Shown in pieces: positions 29,882-40,309 of a stretch of 64,000 bases of DNA. The notes beneath the pieces were generated by a model. It saw only the letters and a list, made by a program, of their open reading frames with translations, was not told where the DNA came from and searched no databases. This DNA comes from Taenia hydatigena (taxonomy: Eukaryota > Platyhelminthes > Cestoda > Cyclophyllidea > Taeniidae). Each line of letters starts with the position of its first letter. Position 1 is the first letter of the stretch. The position numbers and the translations under genes are program-made. Location of the stretch: NCBI GenBank assembly GCA_036345935.2, contig JADWOT020000001.1, positions 20,393,187 through 20,457,186 of the forward strand, written 5' to 3'.

Positions 29882-30112
29882 GTGACGATGCAGTTGAGTC
29901 GTGTGCTTGACCATGCAAGAGACAATATCGAGACGAATGGGATCAACATCATTGCATTGAAAGAAGGTGCTGTGAAAATGAAGGTCTTCCATCACAAGCA
30001 GTGTGGTTCAGCAAAGAAGAACTTTAGTCGGGTTAACCAATCAACGAAAGCATCAGGATTTGTGACAGCAGCAGCAAATCTCTTGCATCATCAAGCCCAC
30101 CTCCACCCATGA
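29882..30112 (+). CDS. Unidentified open frame, 76 codons
   Basis: MTMQLSRVLDHARDNIETNG continues INIIALKEGAVKMKVFHHKQ, a convincing helical protein segment. The last third is less so and may lie beyond a splice site. Single copy, unknown family. Confidence 0.3.
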   Translation: MTMQLSRVLDHARDNIETNGINIIALKEGAVKMKVFHHKQCGSAKKNFSRVNQSTKASGFVTAAANLLHHQAHLHP

Positions 30113-30644
30113 GTTCTGGAGAGTCAGCGTTCATATGAGTCGCTTGCACGACAGCCTCGCAAAGAGTGGTCTCGCAAATGATCACCCATAAAAGCCACTA
30201 CAATCTTCACAGCCAAACCCACCTCCACCTCCTCAGCCACAGCCACACGAGCGCACACGAACACAAGCGGCACCACCGCCCCACGTCTGCGCTCACAGTC
30301 GAATACTAGGCGCAGAAGGACGCCCTGCATTCCAGATCACGCCCCATCCTTCACTCTAAATGCACGTGAACAAGTGTAGGTAGCACTTCAGCTTGGATGC
30401 TAGTAGCAATTAGCGCAAGCCTTATCATCCACCCGTTCATTCGTCCCTCCAGCCACTCTTCAACGTGCAACTTCTGGCATTCACGGATGCCTCACTGCGA
30501 TGCTGTCGACAGCAGTCCATGTATGCCACATCAAAACTCAGTAGCCTGATGCGTACAACCCGCTAATTGCGTAAGCAATAAGTCGTTCCAGGATCCCATT
30601 AGACATGACTCCTCCTAAACGATTGGCTACTACGAGGTCAGCGG

Positions 30645-31176
30645 TTGCCGTTCACCAACAATAGCAACAAGGCTACACGGGGAACGGGGAAACAGATCAA
30701 CGATGCGGGAAGAGTTGACCAAGTCGAAGGAGTGGTACATCCACATTCGAAGGACAATAGCGTGATGGTTGGTCGACCTGCACAGATGTTATTTTACCTC
30801 TTGGCTAAGATGTGGGGCGTGTCTGGTGAATGTGCTACCTTCGTGTTCGTGGCATCTTCCAAACATCGGTGACGTCACAATCCAGTCCAGTAGCACAGAT
30901 GATGGTGATGCGCCCAAAGATGTTACTAAAGACATTCGACATCATCAAAAACAAAAGTTATCAGTGTATGCACGTCATTGTGCAAAAGGAAAAGCGTCTT
31001 TGCCACGCCCTATTATGCGACAGCTGCAACCATCAACAAATTCACCACCTACACCTATTCTTATCAAACGTCGTCCAAACGGACAACCCATGATGATCCT
31101 AGAAGGACAGAAATCAAACCTAGTTTCTCTTGCCATCAAAATTGGGCAGTTGAGCACCCTCGAAGGATACAGTTAA
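30645..31176 (+). CDS. Overlapping unidentified open frames
   Basis: Two frames (30645-30872 and 30769-31176, 75 and 135 codons) overlap. The second has HHQKQKLSVYARHCAKGKAS and PTPILIKRRPNGQPMMILEG. A third frame just downstream reads KDTVKQIKRDGEKVKCGWGI and CKPCQEMLEYQM up to about 31293. They could be pieces of neighbouring exons. No certain splice sites. Confidence 0.2.
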
Positions 31177-31312
31177 GCAAATCAAACGGGACGGCGAAAA
31201 AGTGAAATGTGGATGGGGAATTGCAGTGTGGCAGAGATGCAAACCATGCCAAGAAATGCTAGAATATCAAATGATAATTGTTACATCATGTCTTTGAGAA
31301 GCAAGCCCACAG

Positions 31313-31420
31313 GAATTAGCGACAGTATCTACGAGAGATATGCAGATGGAGGCAAGAATGTGCATAGAAATTGGCGCTGCATTAGCATTACTACATGCTG
31401 TGGATGGGGATGGTGGATGA
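31313..31420 (+). CDS. Candidate short exon, unidentified
   Basis: After a cccacag acceptor the frame reads ELATVSTRDMQMEARMCIEI, then GAALALLHAVDGDGG and a TGA. Composition is strongly protein-like (amphipathic helix). The overlapping 78-codon frame (31207-31443) has poorer composition. Possibly a last exon, or the donor lies before the TGA. Confidence 0.35.
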   Translation, partial: ELATVSTRDMQMEARMCIEIGAALALLHAVDGDGG

Positions 31421-32779
31421 GTGCACGCAGCGATGTGGAGTGATAGAAGTGTAAGTCTCGTACCCAGAGAGTAAACGTAGAAAGGATAAGTCGCCTGTCC
31501 ATCTGCGAGGATAATGGCTGCAATGATTTCAGGCAGGTGGCACGGATGAACGACTAGCGCTATTGCTACTGTTTCTTTTATACCGCCAAATAACGTGTAA
31601 GACATGCACACAAAACTGAGGTTACTTATGAGCTTGTGATTTTTGCCAACCGGACATAAACTCCAGAATGGCTCTGACGGTGGATGCAAAGGAGCAGGTT
31701 GTAGTTGTGAGCAATGCCAGCTTTATGGTGGTGCCTAAATGGACGCTGATTTCCAAAGATGCAAGACAACTTTAATCGGCAAATGAACACGGACTTAGCC
31801 AAGGGACAAGCAAACCCTTCGAGAAATCGTAAAACCGGCAAAAACGACCTTCATTACTAATGTTGCTGTTAGCGGCACGTTTTGCCCGAATAGCATTCTT
31901 TCCTGATTTGGAAAAGATGTAACAAATTTTGAAGAGCTTTTCGACAACTAACATACCTCAGTTTAAACCATCCTACACATCCATCTGACAAATAGTTTAC
32001 CATGCATTTCTCGTGTTCCCTCTCTTCCCCTTTCCTCCCTTCATTCCGTAAGTACTTTCGCACCGCGCTTGGCTGTATTTAACACTATCTGAAATCTTAA
32101 TAAAGTGCAGCATAATCAAGAATGATTCAAGCTCTACAGAGTCAAATTTACCTATCTTTTTTAGGCGAAGAAAAGGTTCTCGAATGAGTAGGGGAGAGTC
32201 AGGAGCAATGGTTTCTGTTTATCCAATCACTCTACTAAATATCGCGACCTAGACAAGGAAGAAGAGGATAAAAGTAGATCGAACCGGTTCAGGCTCAGCA
32301 GTAAAATTACCAACGCTGCCACTGAAATCTAAAGTGTTACACAGGAAATTTTTGAAAGAAATGGGTTATGTATCCGCTACCAGCATCACACATATGTGAC
32401 GCTAGAACTGACTACCTTTGCCAGGTGTCATAAAGGTGTTACGCTGTAGTCTTCATCAATTCACGAGTATGACTTTGTTAGCTTTTGCCTCAAGTCTCAT
32501 ATTAAACGTCAGTTCAACCGTCTACTACCTACGTGGAAAATGGAGAGAGGTCTTGTGAGGAAGGATCCAAATCGACTGTTTAAAAAAGGCAGAATGTTAC
32601 TTTCAATCGTCCATGCCCTAATACATAGATGGTTGACTAACTCCATCCACGCTGCCAGTCCGCCACATCCTCTGCGTGGCTCTACTATAATCCACTTACA
32701 GTTGAGGCGCATGGAATGGTTCTGCGTCATGACAAATTTGCTGCTGTGGTCCTCAACTGAACTCAACGCGAAGCTCAAA

Positions 32780-35525
32780 TGCTCAGACAAAGGGAAAAAT
32801 ACAAATGCAAGTGATATTATCGTATCTACAGAGTAAGTCTTGCAGAAGGTAGTACCTACTGATAGCCTACCTGTTTCTGCATAAGGAGAGTGTTCTTCAG
32901 GGTTTTCCTTACGGGCGAGTGCTCGGCAGATGGGTTGTTACACTTATTGGAATGGAGGAAAGAAGGAAACAGTCATCCATTTGCCCATTTGTCTACTATA
33001 AGATGGCCTGCAACTAAATGCCTCCTTAAATGCGCTACTACTTATAGCAAGCGAAAATTCTGTCACTGCTATCTAGACTACCTGCAATAAGCCCAATAAA
33101 CGGACCAAAACGAACACAAGAAATACGTAGAATTCGGGTGATTAGCAACCGCAGCAATCTTTAGAGTGTTTCTTGTTCCTTCTGCCCCTTTAGCAGTAAA
33201 TCTAGTAAAAACAATAGGTCCTGCAGTCATTTGCATTAAAAAAGTACACCAAATTTACCTTTACTATTTTCCAGCAATAAGAGTAGACTTTAAAGACACA
33301 GACGTGAAGGATCCCTACTTGTGTCGGTCATGTGTACGATGTATCGCTGACGTCTCATCTCTCATCCTAAAAGCATCGCAAAGTTTGCCATTGAAGAGAG
33401 CAGTCATTTATTAATTGCAGAGTACCTGGTACCAAAGGCATAACTAGAAGAACATATCGTGTTTAACAAAGACTCCAACTAACTGAAATCGCTGGACAGC
33501 TCTATCATTTTAAAGAGGTGCCTGGAGCTGAAGGGTTTACATTCTGCTGCATTAAAATGAATCAATTTATTAGCTTTCTCTCAATTTCCACTACTGAGAT
33601 GTAAACATTGAAGATACACGTGTGAGGAAAATACAGGAAGTAGCAAGGCAGGTGGGACATCGTGTCCTCGCCGGAGCCAATAAAAAGTACTAAAACGCAT
33701 ACTGGGATGGTGGCATCTACCGAAACCCAAGTAGTGTTGATGGATCCGCTCATCAACTTTCAGTCGCAATCAACTTCAGAATGAAGGAACATGCCATATC
33801 CAACAGTCAAATAGTTGAATGTAAAGAACACGAAGTCCTAAACCTCCTCCATCCATGCCCAGGTAAATCCACTTTCGTCCTTAGTCCATCAATTTCATTT
33901 TAATCATGCTGCGAAGAGAAAGTGAATTTCTTTGCAAAAGGCACTGCCAATGCAAAGGCAAGTGATGACAATGTGGAGAGCATTGGCAGACAGAATCGTA
34001 TTAGCACAAGCGTATTGTACGGAAAAGCTGTGCATCAAAAAAGAAAGAATTTTAATGGTTTTACCAAATTCAGTATGCCACCATCACTCCACAAATGCAT
34101 CACGAAATGATCCTGTGGCATCGTAACCTCCAGGTTCGTTGAGAAGCCTGCAAACAAACAAGTGTTGTATCTGCTTTCGTCAAATGACTGTACATCTAGT
34201 GCATCTGCGCTCCTTGCATGGTCCTCGCTCATTTCCCGACGTGGAGCACGTGAGCCGTGTGAAGAGAGACGCGTTTGAGCAAACACAAGAAAAAGAAATC
34301 ATTATAGCATGTAAAAGTCTCCAGCGGCTCGGCAGGCAGAGTAAATTTGCTGACACCAGATAAATATGAAAAAGCACCGACGAAGGCTGATCAGACAACA
34401 GATAAGATGGCGCTAGAAATGTTCGGTAGAGTACTGCCAAGTGGAGCACTTTGCTGATACAAAAAAGCAAAATTCAGTCTTTTCAATCGTGCACTGATTG
34501 GCAGGCCACATTAAACAAAGCAGGAGTTGTGTGCAATCCATGAGGTCAAATCCACGACCTCAATGTTCCTCAAGCCAAACAAGCGATTACATCGTGTCTC
34601 TCTACAACCGCCTGCTAGTGAGCAGCGGAGCAGATAAGAGTGACGGCAGAGCGAATCACGAGTCGCCAGTCTATTGATTTATCGATTGATCAGAAATTGA
34701 TTTGCCACACAACGAGTGATTAACGCGTGGTCTCAGTTAATAAGTGCGCTGGTTTGCGATCAGAGGGACGACAACTGTGCAGTAGAGAGTGGATCGCTTC
34801 ATTGCTCCACAGGGACGTTCGAAGATACAAGGAAATTAGTTAAAAACACTAATTTGACGGACAAAATGTCGAACTGCCAACACAGTTTGATTGGTAAAGT
34901 GTTTGGGAAGTCGTTATCAAAACGACTTTGTCCAGTCAAATGTAGGTTTATGTATCCTTCCATTTGTAGTTTTATCTCTAAACCATTAAGAGGGTAGTTG
35001 ATTGCAGTTTTGATGACATTGGGAGACCTCTTAGCTGGCATGACCAGAATTAGCAATAAAAGACACTTTTGATGTGCTCACCTTCTAACAAATCATGCTT
35101 TCATGATTTCGGTGGAACCTATTCCTTGTTCAGCCACTATTAAACAGGAGAACATTCTCCAAACAGGTAACATACCTGTTTGTGCCAAAGTACTTGCAAT
35201 GGTGGGCTGTTAGTTTGGTAGAATCTAACAACCTGATAGCACTAGCTTGTGCATCTCTCAGTTTCATTCACATGGTCTTTTCATTTCAACAGAAGAATGG
35301 CGTCCACATCTATGCAGACCTCAACAGGAATGTACTCCATTAAGGGGTGTTTTTATCTCGCCCTTAGTGTCGTATTCCAAGTTTTCACGTCTTTTCAGTA
35401 GAATGGAGAATCTACAGCCTATTTAGTTGGACCTAACTTTTCCCTTATTACATTAGGCGAATATCTATCATCTCCCAAAACAGTTAATCAGGGATGCGGT
35501 TCAAACAGCGGTACCTTTGAATAAT
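32780..35525 (-). repeat. Inverted repeat 2, right arm
   Basis: Reverse-complement partner of 23130-25920. Inner edge at tgctcagacaaaggg, outer edge near cctttgaataat. The part matching 24766-25713 lies at about 33000-33955. The arm has an additional 15 bases near 33940-33955 (gcaaaaggcactgcc region) compared with the left arm. It carries the minus-strand exon G (34035-34286) and plus-strand distant exon D (34245-34480). Confidence 0.9.
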
Positions 35526-35739
35526 TTCTATCTATTGCATTTTAAGACTTACTTTGGAATAATTTCATGATTTCCATACAGAGTGATAAGTGAATAAATA
35601 AGTGAATAAGCTGATAATGTGTAGAATATTGCCCTTACTGGGGAAGAAGGCCTCCGTTATGACCTCATTCCGTCACTTGGCAGCGGCACCGTGAGGTCAC
35701 ATCCCACCTCGCTTTTTGGGCGCGAGAAACTAGGCTTGA

Positions 35740-36960
35740 TTTGGCGTTCTCTTTCCATCCAAACCCGACATTCTTGCCGTCAATGTGTCTTGATGTGCTC
35801 AGAGAGGAGAAATCGTCAATAGCATGCGGTGTTCTCGTCTCCTCTCTCCTTCTCTTGCTAACCACACCAGGACAGAAAGCAGCTGCGATATCCACAGTTC
35901 CTAGTTTGCAACAATGAGTGGTTGGATTTGTTAATGGAGTACTCCATGCAGCTGTTTTCATCGGCACGTGTAGACCACTAATTGAGGGCTTCCACCTACC
36001 TTTGCTCGTCACCATTGACCTCGCAGACAGACTGTGAGATGATCGCAACGAGACCGATCAGGCTGATGTCAGCGCCACCCTCCACTGCCCACACGAAAGC
36101 ATTTGGTCTTTCGTCACACCACCACTCCTACCGGTGGTTGCTAGTGTGCCATCCATCTGAGTGGGTTTGGTGCATGTGGCAAATATGAATGTTGAAAGTG
36201 ACACTTTCGACGGAGAGTAACGCAGTCATTCAATCAGCTGCACGCATTTAAAATGCAAAACAGTTGAATGATGCATCTCTTCAGCTCACTTGAGGAGAGC
36301 ACCATTCTATGCAGCTTGTCTGCCTTGTTCGGTGACCACGCGGGAGGCAGGTGGCGCCGATGCATTCAAGATCATGTTGTCGACGCTTGTATCGGCACTG
36401 AACCCTGGCAATCGAAGAGCCAGCCCCTGTAGTATGTCGCTGGGTAAAGATTTCTTGATAAACCATCAATATGTCTACTTGTCCATTGACAAAGCCATCA
36501 AATGCTCCTCCTGAAGGTGAACAAATCACATGCAAATTCAGCTGAGTTGGTGAGGAAGGATAGCACTTATTGATGCGTAAATTATGAAAAGACATAACTT
36601 ATTCTTTTAAGTCTTTGTTTACTTGGCCCAATCCTGCATGCGTGTATGCATTTGATTCTCCTTCCCTCCACACCCGACTCTCTCGCCGTCAACTGTCTTG
36701 CTGTGCTCAGAGAGGAGAAAGCGCCAATAGAATGCAGTGTTCTCGTCTCCTCTCTCCTTCTCTTGCTGACGCCACCGAGACAGGCACCATCTGCGGCACT
36801 GCATCTTTGTGAATGTTGTGGTCCTTTAATCTTATGCTCAACGCCATGGAAGCAAACACTTAATTCAACAGTTCCTATTTTTCAACAATGAGTGGTTGCA
36901 TTTGTAAGTGGAGTGCGCGATGGAGCTGCTGCTTTTTGCAAGTTGGACACTGTTTGGAGA
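35740..36960. repeat. Direct, compressed copy of 19560-21260
   Basis: Order in this block: 35740-35970 (matches 21020-21260), 35965-36250 (matches 19560-19830), 36265-36540 (matches 20400-20720), 36640-36960 (matches 21020-21260 again). All in the same orientation as the originals. The intervening sequence of the 19.5-21.3 kb region is missing, so total length is about two thirds. Confidence 0.75.
36281..36520 (-). pseudogene. Decayed copy of exon A
   Basis: The acceptor (gttcaccttcag) and the first codons are kept (EEHLMALSMDK), then a deletion of about 15 bases and frameshifts interrupt the frame. Short stretches such as DILQGLALRLPGFSA are still visible in another frame. Confidence 0.55.
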
Positions 36961-36984
36961 GATAATCGGTCGAATTGAGACATG

Positions 36985-37210
36985 CAAAACACTGCTCTCC
37001 GAAAGATTTAGTTCGCTGTTGTAACGTGTAACATCCAAAAAGGAACGCTAGTAAGAATACTCGTCACCAACATGCACCGTCGAAAACACTATGAGGAAGG
37101 AAGAAGCTAGGGTTGCCACTGTGACGCGTAGCTAAGTCTCTTCAAATGTGGTCACGCCGACCACTACCCCGTGCGTGACACAGAACCAATTTTATATCTG
37201 GTTTGTGTTT
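36985..37210 (-). pseudogene. Diverged exon H copy
   Basis: Minus frame RYNSELNLSESSVLHVSIRP aligns with the HYKGLQRSESIVLHVQTR part of exon H, after an in-frame TAG. The part 37085-37210 is the reverse complement of 28070-28175, so the same composite (exon H plus this flank) exists twice, with exon H much more diverged here. Confidence 0.45.
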
Positions 37211-37275
37211 TGGGTGCCGAATGTGATTGTGCCCTGATGTGGGTGACGCTAGTCTTGTTCAATTGTCTTTTCCAG

Positions 37276-37380
37276 TGCTGGCGTCGTATTTGCTCCCACA
37301 GTTAGGTGTGCTGCCACCTCCACCGTTTCGATCAGTGCTAGCGTTGCGTGCGCCTCCTCGCGCAACGTCGTGGTGCGTTG
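37276..37380 (+). CDS. Candidate internal exon with strong splice sites
   Basis: Preceded by a pyrimidine-rich acceptor (ttgttcaattgtcttttccag) and followed by a consensus donor GTAAGT at 37381. Length 105, a multiple of three. One frame is open throughout and Pro-rich: VLASYLLPQLGVLPPPPFRS, then LALRAPPRATSWCV. Flanking exons not certain; a following frame with STCITESNCGADSSSVG begins after a cag near 37446. Unidentified. Confidence 0.45.
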
Positions 37381-37837
37381 GTAAGTGGGCCCACTACCTG
37401 CAATTGCTTTACCGTTCGTAACGGTGGCAACACGTGGTGGTTCAGCACGTGCATAACAGAGAGCAATTGCGGTGCCGACTCCTCCTCAGTGGGTGGCAGT
37501 GCATCAGGCAGTCGCCATTGCTGGCCTCTGGACTGGCCGGCTTTTGATTACTTCAATCCACCTCGTTACCGTGAGCCGACGTTTATGTGACATTGAATTA
37601 TTTGGATGAAAACAAAAGCACTTCGGCAGTCACTGTGATGGACATTCATTAGGAGTCAAATTAGAAGGAGAGTCACGGTGACCTAACCATTGTGCCAATC
37701 GTGTGACGTTGTTCATTTCCTGCAGCTTCTTAATCATCTAGCAGAACAGAAGGTAGAAGAGTTCGTATAAGCAGCGTGTCTTCTTTACATGCTGGTTTTG
37801 TGGATGGGGCCAATGGGTATTCGCATCCCTTGTGTAG

Positions 37838-38059
37838 TGTAAGGTAGCCCTTTGTGTACAAGCTGCCTTCCAGGCACCGGAAGTGGTGCAGAAGTTAAGT
37901 GAATGGGCCTTAGGGTGGATGAGGGAGGTGTGGAACTTCTCGCTGTTACTCGAGCTTAATTCGAGTGCTTACGTCTTAAAAGTCCTTATCTCTTGGAGGC
38001 ATCATTCTACGCAGGTGGCCCTTGTCAGGGAACGTTTCCTTGTAATGATATATTTTTAA
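37838..38059 (+). CDS. Exon E, intact copy
   Basis: After an acceptor (tcgcatcccttgtgtag) the frame is open for 73 codons: CKVALCVQAAFQAPEVVQKL, SEWALGWMREVWNFSLLLEL, NSSAYVLKVLISWRHHSTQ, then a stop in a less protein-like end; a donor at CAG|GTGGCC near 38006 would remove that end. Two decayed copies (3.9 and 13.9 kb) align over the same residues and start at the same acceptor position. Helical, Trp-rich; family unknown. Confidence 0.5.
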   Translation, partial: CKVALCVQAAFQAPEVVQKLSEWALGWMREVWNFSLLLELNSSAYVLKVLISWRHHSTQVALVRERFLVMIYF

Positions 38060-38119
38060 ATCAGAAATTTTAACTTTTCAGTTTTCAAGTTGGCGATCCA
38101 AACATTCCTTTTGCTGACT

Positions 38120-38560
38120 AGTGGATAGGCCAGCGAGTGTGTGGTACTCACTGAACCTACAATTCCTCAAAAGCTAAATTGAGTGCTGATGCAAGTTCCC
38201 ACATTAGATCAGAAGCAGAAGCCAAGGTATGCGAGGTGCAAATCACTGCCATGACACCAAATTGGGAACAAGTCAACTGCAGATAATGGTTGGTTGGTTG
38301 GTTGGTGTGGCGAAAGAAATGGGCTACCATTATCGTGATTGGCACGCATAAGTGGAATGACGAAGGAAGAATGAATAACTGGCACCTGTGGAGGGTAGCC
38401 GTTTTGAAGACAGTGGCAAACAGCCCGAAATGCAAGAAGTGAATTGAAGGCAATCCTTCGCAGTGCAGCAAACCAGACCACAACTGCACTGATGATCAGA
38501 GGCAATAGGGCGAGAGTCGTCTTGACGTAGCCTTCTGCTCGACCAATAGACGAGTTAATA
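38120..38560. repeat. Direct copy of 14698-15110 (block b)
   Basis: Collinear and in the same orientation as the 14.7-15.1 kb region, following a shortened block a (37795-38120) in the same order as there. Identity by eye is about 95%. Confidence 0.8.
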
Positions 38561-38754
38561 AGGACGAATGTCGATTGTGTCCTCTGTGTGTGTGGAGTCA
38601 CCTCACTGACATGCCAATGCAGCATGCTACTGTCGCCAACTGAAGTAGTGCATCGGACAATTGAAGTGCATCTTGAGTCTCGCAAACGTAGCCTGCTATT
38701 TGTAAGAACAGAAGAACTTGCTGCAATGCATTTTGGTTCAAGTGATTTTGCCAC
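38209..38754 (-). CDS. TM exon family, intact copy (181 codons)
   Basis: The conserved portion is IGRAEGYVKTTLALLPLI, hydrophobic ISAVVVWFAAL, then basic RRIAFNSLLAFRAV and VIPLMRANHDNGSPF. A single predicted membrane helix followed by Arg-Arg suggests a type I-like or tail-anchored membrane protein. The N-terminal 40 residues (MAKSLEPKC...) are not shared and may be intronic. Only this copy has no stop or frameshift among four. Family not recognised. Confidence 0.5.
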   Translation of the reverse strand: MAKSLEPKCIAASSSVLTNSRLRLRDSRCTSIVRCTTSVGDSSMLHWHVSEVTPHTQRTQSTFVLINSSIGRAEGYVKTTLALLPLIISAVVVWFAALRRIAFNSLLAFRAVCHCLQNGYPPQVPVIHSSFVIPLMRANHDNGSPFLSPHQPTNQPLSAVDLFPIWCHGSDLHLAYLGFCF

Positions 38755-38805
38755 AAAGAATGCTGCCTATTTCTTCCTTATGTTGTTTTCGACGGTGCAG
38801 GTTCG

Positions 38806-38995
38806 CAACGAGTGGTTCTACCGGCAATCCCCTCTGACCGTTACACATTACAAAGGGCTACAGCGTTCAGAGAGCATTGTTTTGCATGTCCAAACGCGAA
38901 CCAATATCTGCATTGCAATTAAAGGGAATGCCAAACTGTCGCGTTGCTTGAGCCTACTAATTCTGCTTTCTTGGGACATTTTAAAGCTACGTTAG
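38806..38995 (+). CDS. Exon H, best copy
   Basis: Acceptor (ttgttttcgacggtgcag) then VRNEWFYRQSPLTVTHYKGL, QRSESIVLHVQTRTNICIAI, KGNAKLSRCLSLLILLSWD. Four family members share this frame on either strand. The surrounding segment (38580-39060) interrupts the block b-block c order of the 15 kb region, so it seems to have been inserted here. Unidentified. Confidence 0.45.
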
Positions 38996-39070
38996 GCCAC
39001 TCAAAGCAGCTGGCACCGAATCAGCCTAACAGGCCTTCACTGCAATTGCTTGGCAGCTTTCCACTAGTAC

Positions 39071-39346
39071 TCACTGCGAGTCTTCATTCACCCGAAGTGA
39101 ATGCAGCCATGCGTCGATTCGGAGAATGCTGCGCAGCTTTCTGATGCGTTGCAGTGTATCGTGTGGATTTGGTATTGACGCTGCTTCTGGCTGTGCAATG
39201 GCAGGCTTGCCAAGTGTCTCACAATCGCCACTGTCCTCCTCCACTGGCACGTAGGGTGATGTGGGAGCAGATGTCCTCTTGGGCGGCATTCCACACTGTC
39301 GTGATGGCGAGCGGGTGGGCGCATCGTAATGTTCACCTGGTGCCAT
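39071..39346 (-). CDS. C-tail exon family, third copy
   Basis: 91 codons open to the shared stop: DAPTRSPSRQCGMPPKRTS, SPYVPVEEDSGDCETLG, IRKLRSILRIDAWLHSLRVN. The upstream part of the family (LSVLTFERL) is missing; similarity to the 15 kb copy starts only at 39440. No stops within, but truncated at its 5' side. Confidence 0.4.
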   Translation of the reverse strand: MAPGEHYDAPTRSPSRQCGMPPKRTSAPTSPYVPVEEDSGDCETLGKPAIAQPEAASIPNPHDTLQRIRKLRSILRIDAWLHSLRVNEDSQ

Positions 39347-39837
39347 TTCGCTACCAATGTGATCAGGTGGTGTATGTAGGATTACAGCTGTATAGAAGGA
39401 AACACCTTGAGAACAGGCAACACTGCTGCATGTTAGGCGGAACGTATCCTGTCATTGCTTTCTACCTTTCATGGTTTGTATGGATAGCTTCGAAGTTCTA
39501 CCCTTTTTCCTCCTACCACCTTGTCGTTACTTGTCGTCCTGGTGGCAGTGAGATGTGCAGGACGTCTTTCTTCCTCTTTAGCCCCACCCCACCCCGCCCC
39601 TTCATCGTTCTGTGGCCAAGAGCAACATGGTTGAGTAAATGGCATTTCTTCACCCTGCTCACGACAGGGAATCACATTGTCGTGATGCGTAGCAAATCCT
39701 CTTCAAATGTTGTCACTCGTGGGTCAATGACCCACATTCACTGTCAATGCCAACGCTTAAGTGTAACTGTCCGCTGCTGCTGCACATCGCACAGTGCTTG
39801 GTTCGACGCACGCCATCAAAGTGTTTCACTCTGGAAC

Positions 39838-40248
39838 CTTAATAAAGGAGATGAAGGTGGTTGGTGCAATGTTGGCAAAAGTATGGTAAGAAGTGATGTG
39901 ACTTCTTATCACAATAGTAGTAGTTGTCGTGGTTTAAGCGTCAATCAATTCTACAAGGTGCTCTCTAAAGTCTGCATCCTGAATTGCTAATTCTCAAACG
40001 AGTTGGCATAAAATGGCTGCCAATGTAGCAGTTTTCAAATTCACATCTCTGGTCTCCGCCCATGCTCCAGCAGCATCATCGGTGTGACGAATGAGACGTG
40101 CGAAAGGCTCCAACAAACTCAGCGAAATCAACGCAGGACGTGCATAAATGCCCACTGGACATCTCTTAGGGCACAGAAACAGATCATGATGGGAGCGATT
40201 GCAATCCTTGTCGGTGTGTGGCGTACTGTACTTGCACTTCTCCATCAT
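39838..40248 (-). pseudogene. Exon B family, better copy
   Basis: Minus frame: SHHDLFLCPKRCPVGIYARP, ALISLSLLEPFARLIRHTDD, AAGAWAETRDVNLKTATLAA, ILCQLV, then TGA followed in frame by ELAIQDADFREHLVELIDA. The same TGA is in the 18.9 kb copy. Either the stop pre-dates the duplication or a splice donor (gtttgag) ends the exon there. Helical repeat-like composition; unidentified. Confidence 0.45.
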
Positions 40249-40309
40249 TTGTTCTTTTCACAGTCTTTTTACTCCTGGTCGTCACTTTATGCTTCTTTTA
40301 CTTGAAGGT

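Noticed and set aside
34180..34470. 96-codon minus frame (MLFCISKVLHLAV...), also 24216-24506
   Set aside because: Antisense of the distant exon D in the inverted-repeat arms. Leu/Ser-rich as expected for an antisense frame.
23130..35525. Inverted repeat 2 as a DNA transposon with long terminal inverted repeats (Maverick/foldback type)
   Set aside because: The interior holds no transposase, integrase of that type, or DNA polymerase. The outer ends have no short direct duplication that I can see, and the arms contain gene-like segments shared with other blocks.
39154..39990. Longest open frame of the window, 278 codons, plus strand
   Set aside because: It runs antisense to the C-tail exon, then across unrelated DNA and into a copy of the 18.9 kb block. 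It is open across block joins with poor composition, and the homologous antisense frames at 15.4 and 6.8 kb are shorter. A chance frame.
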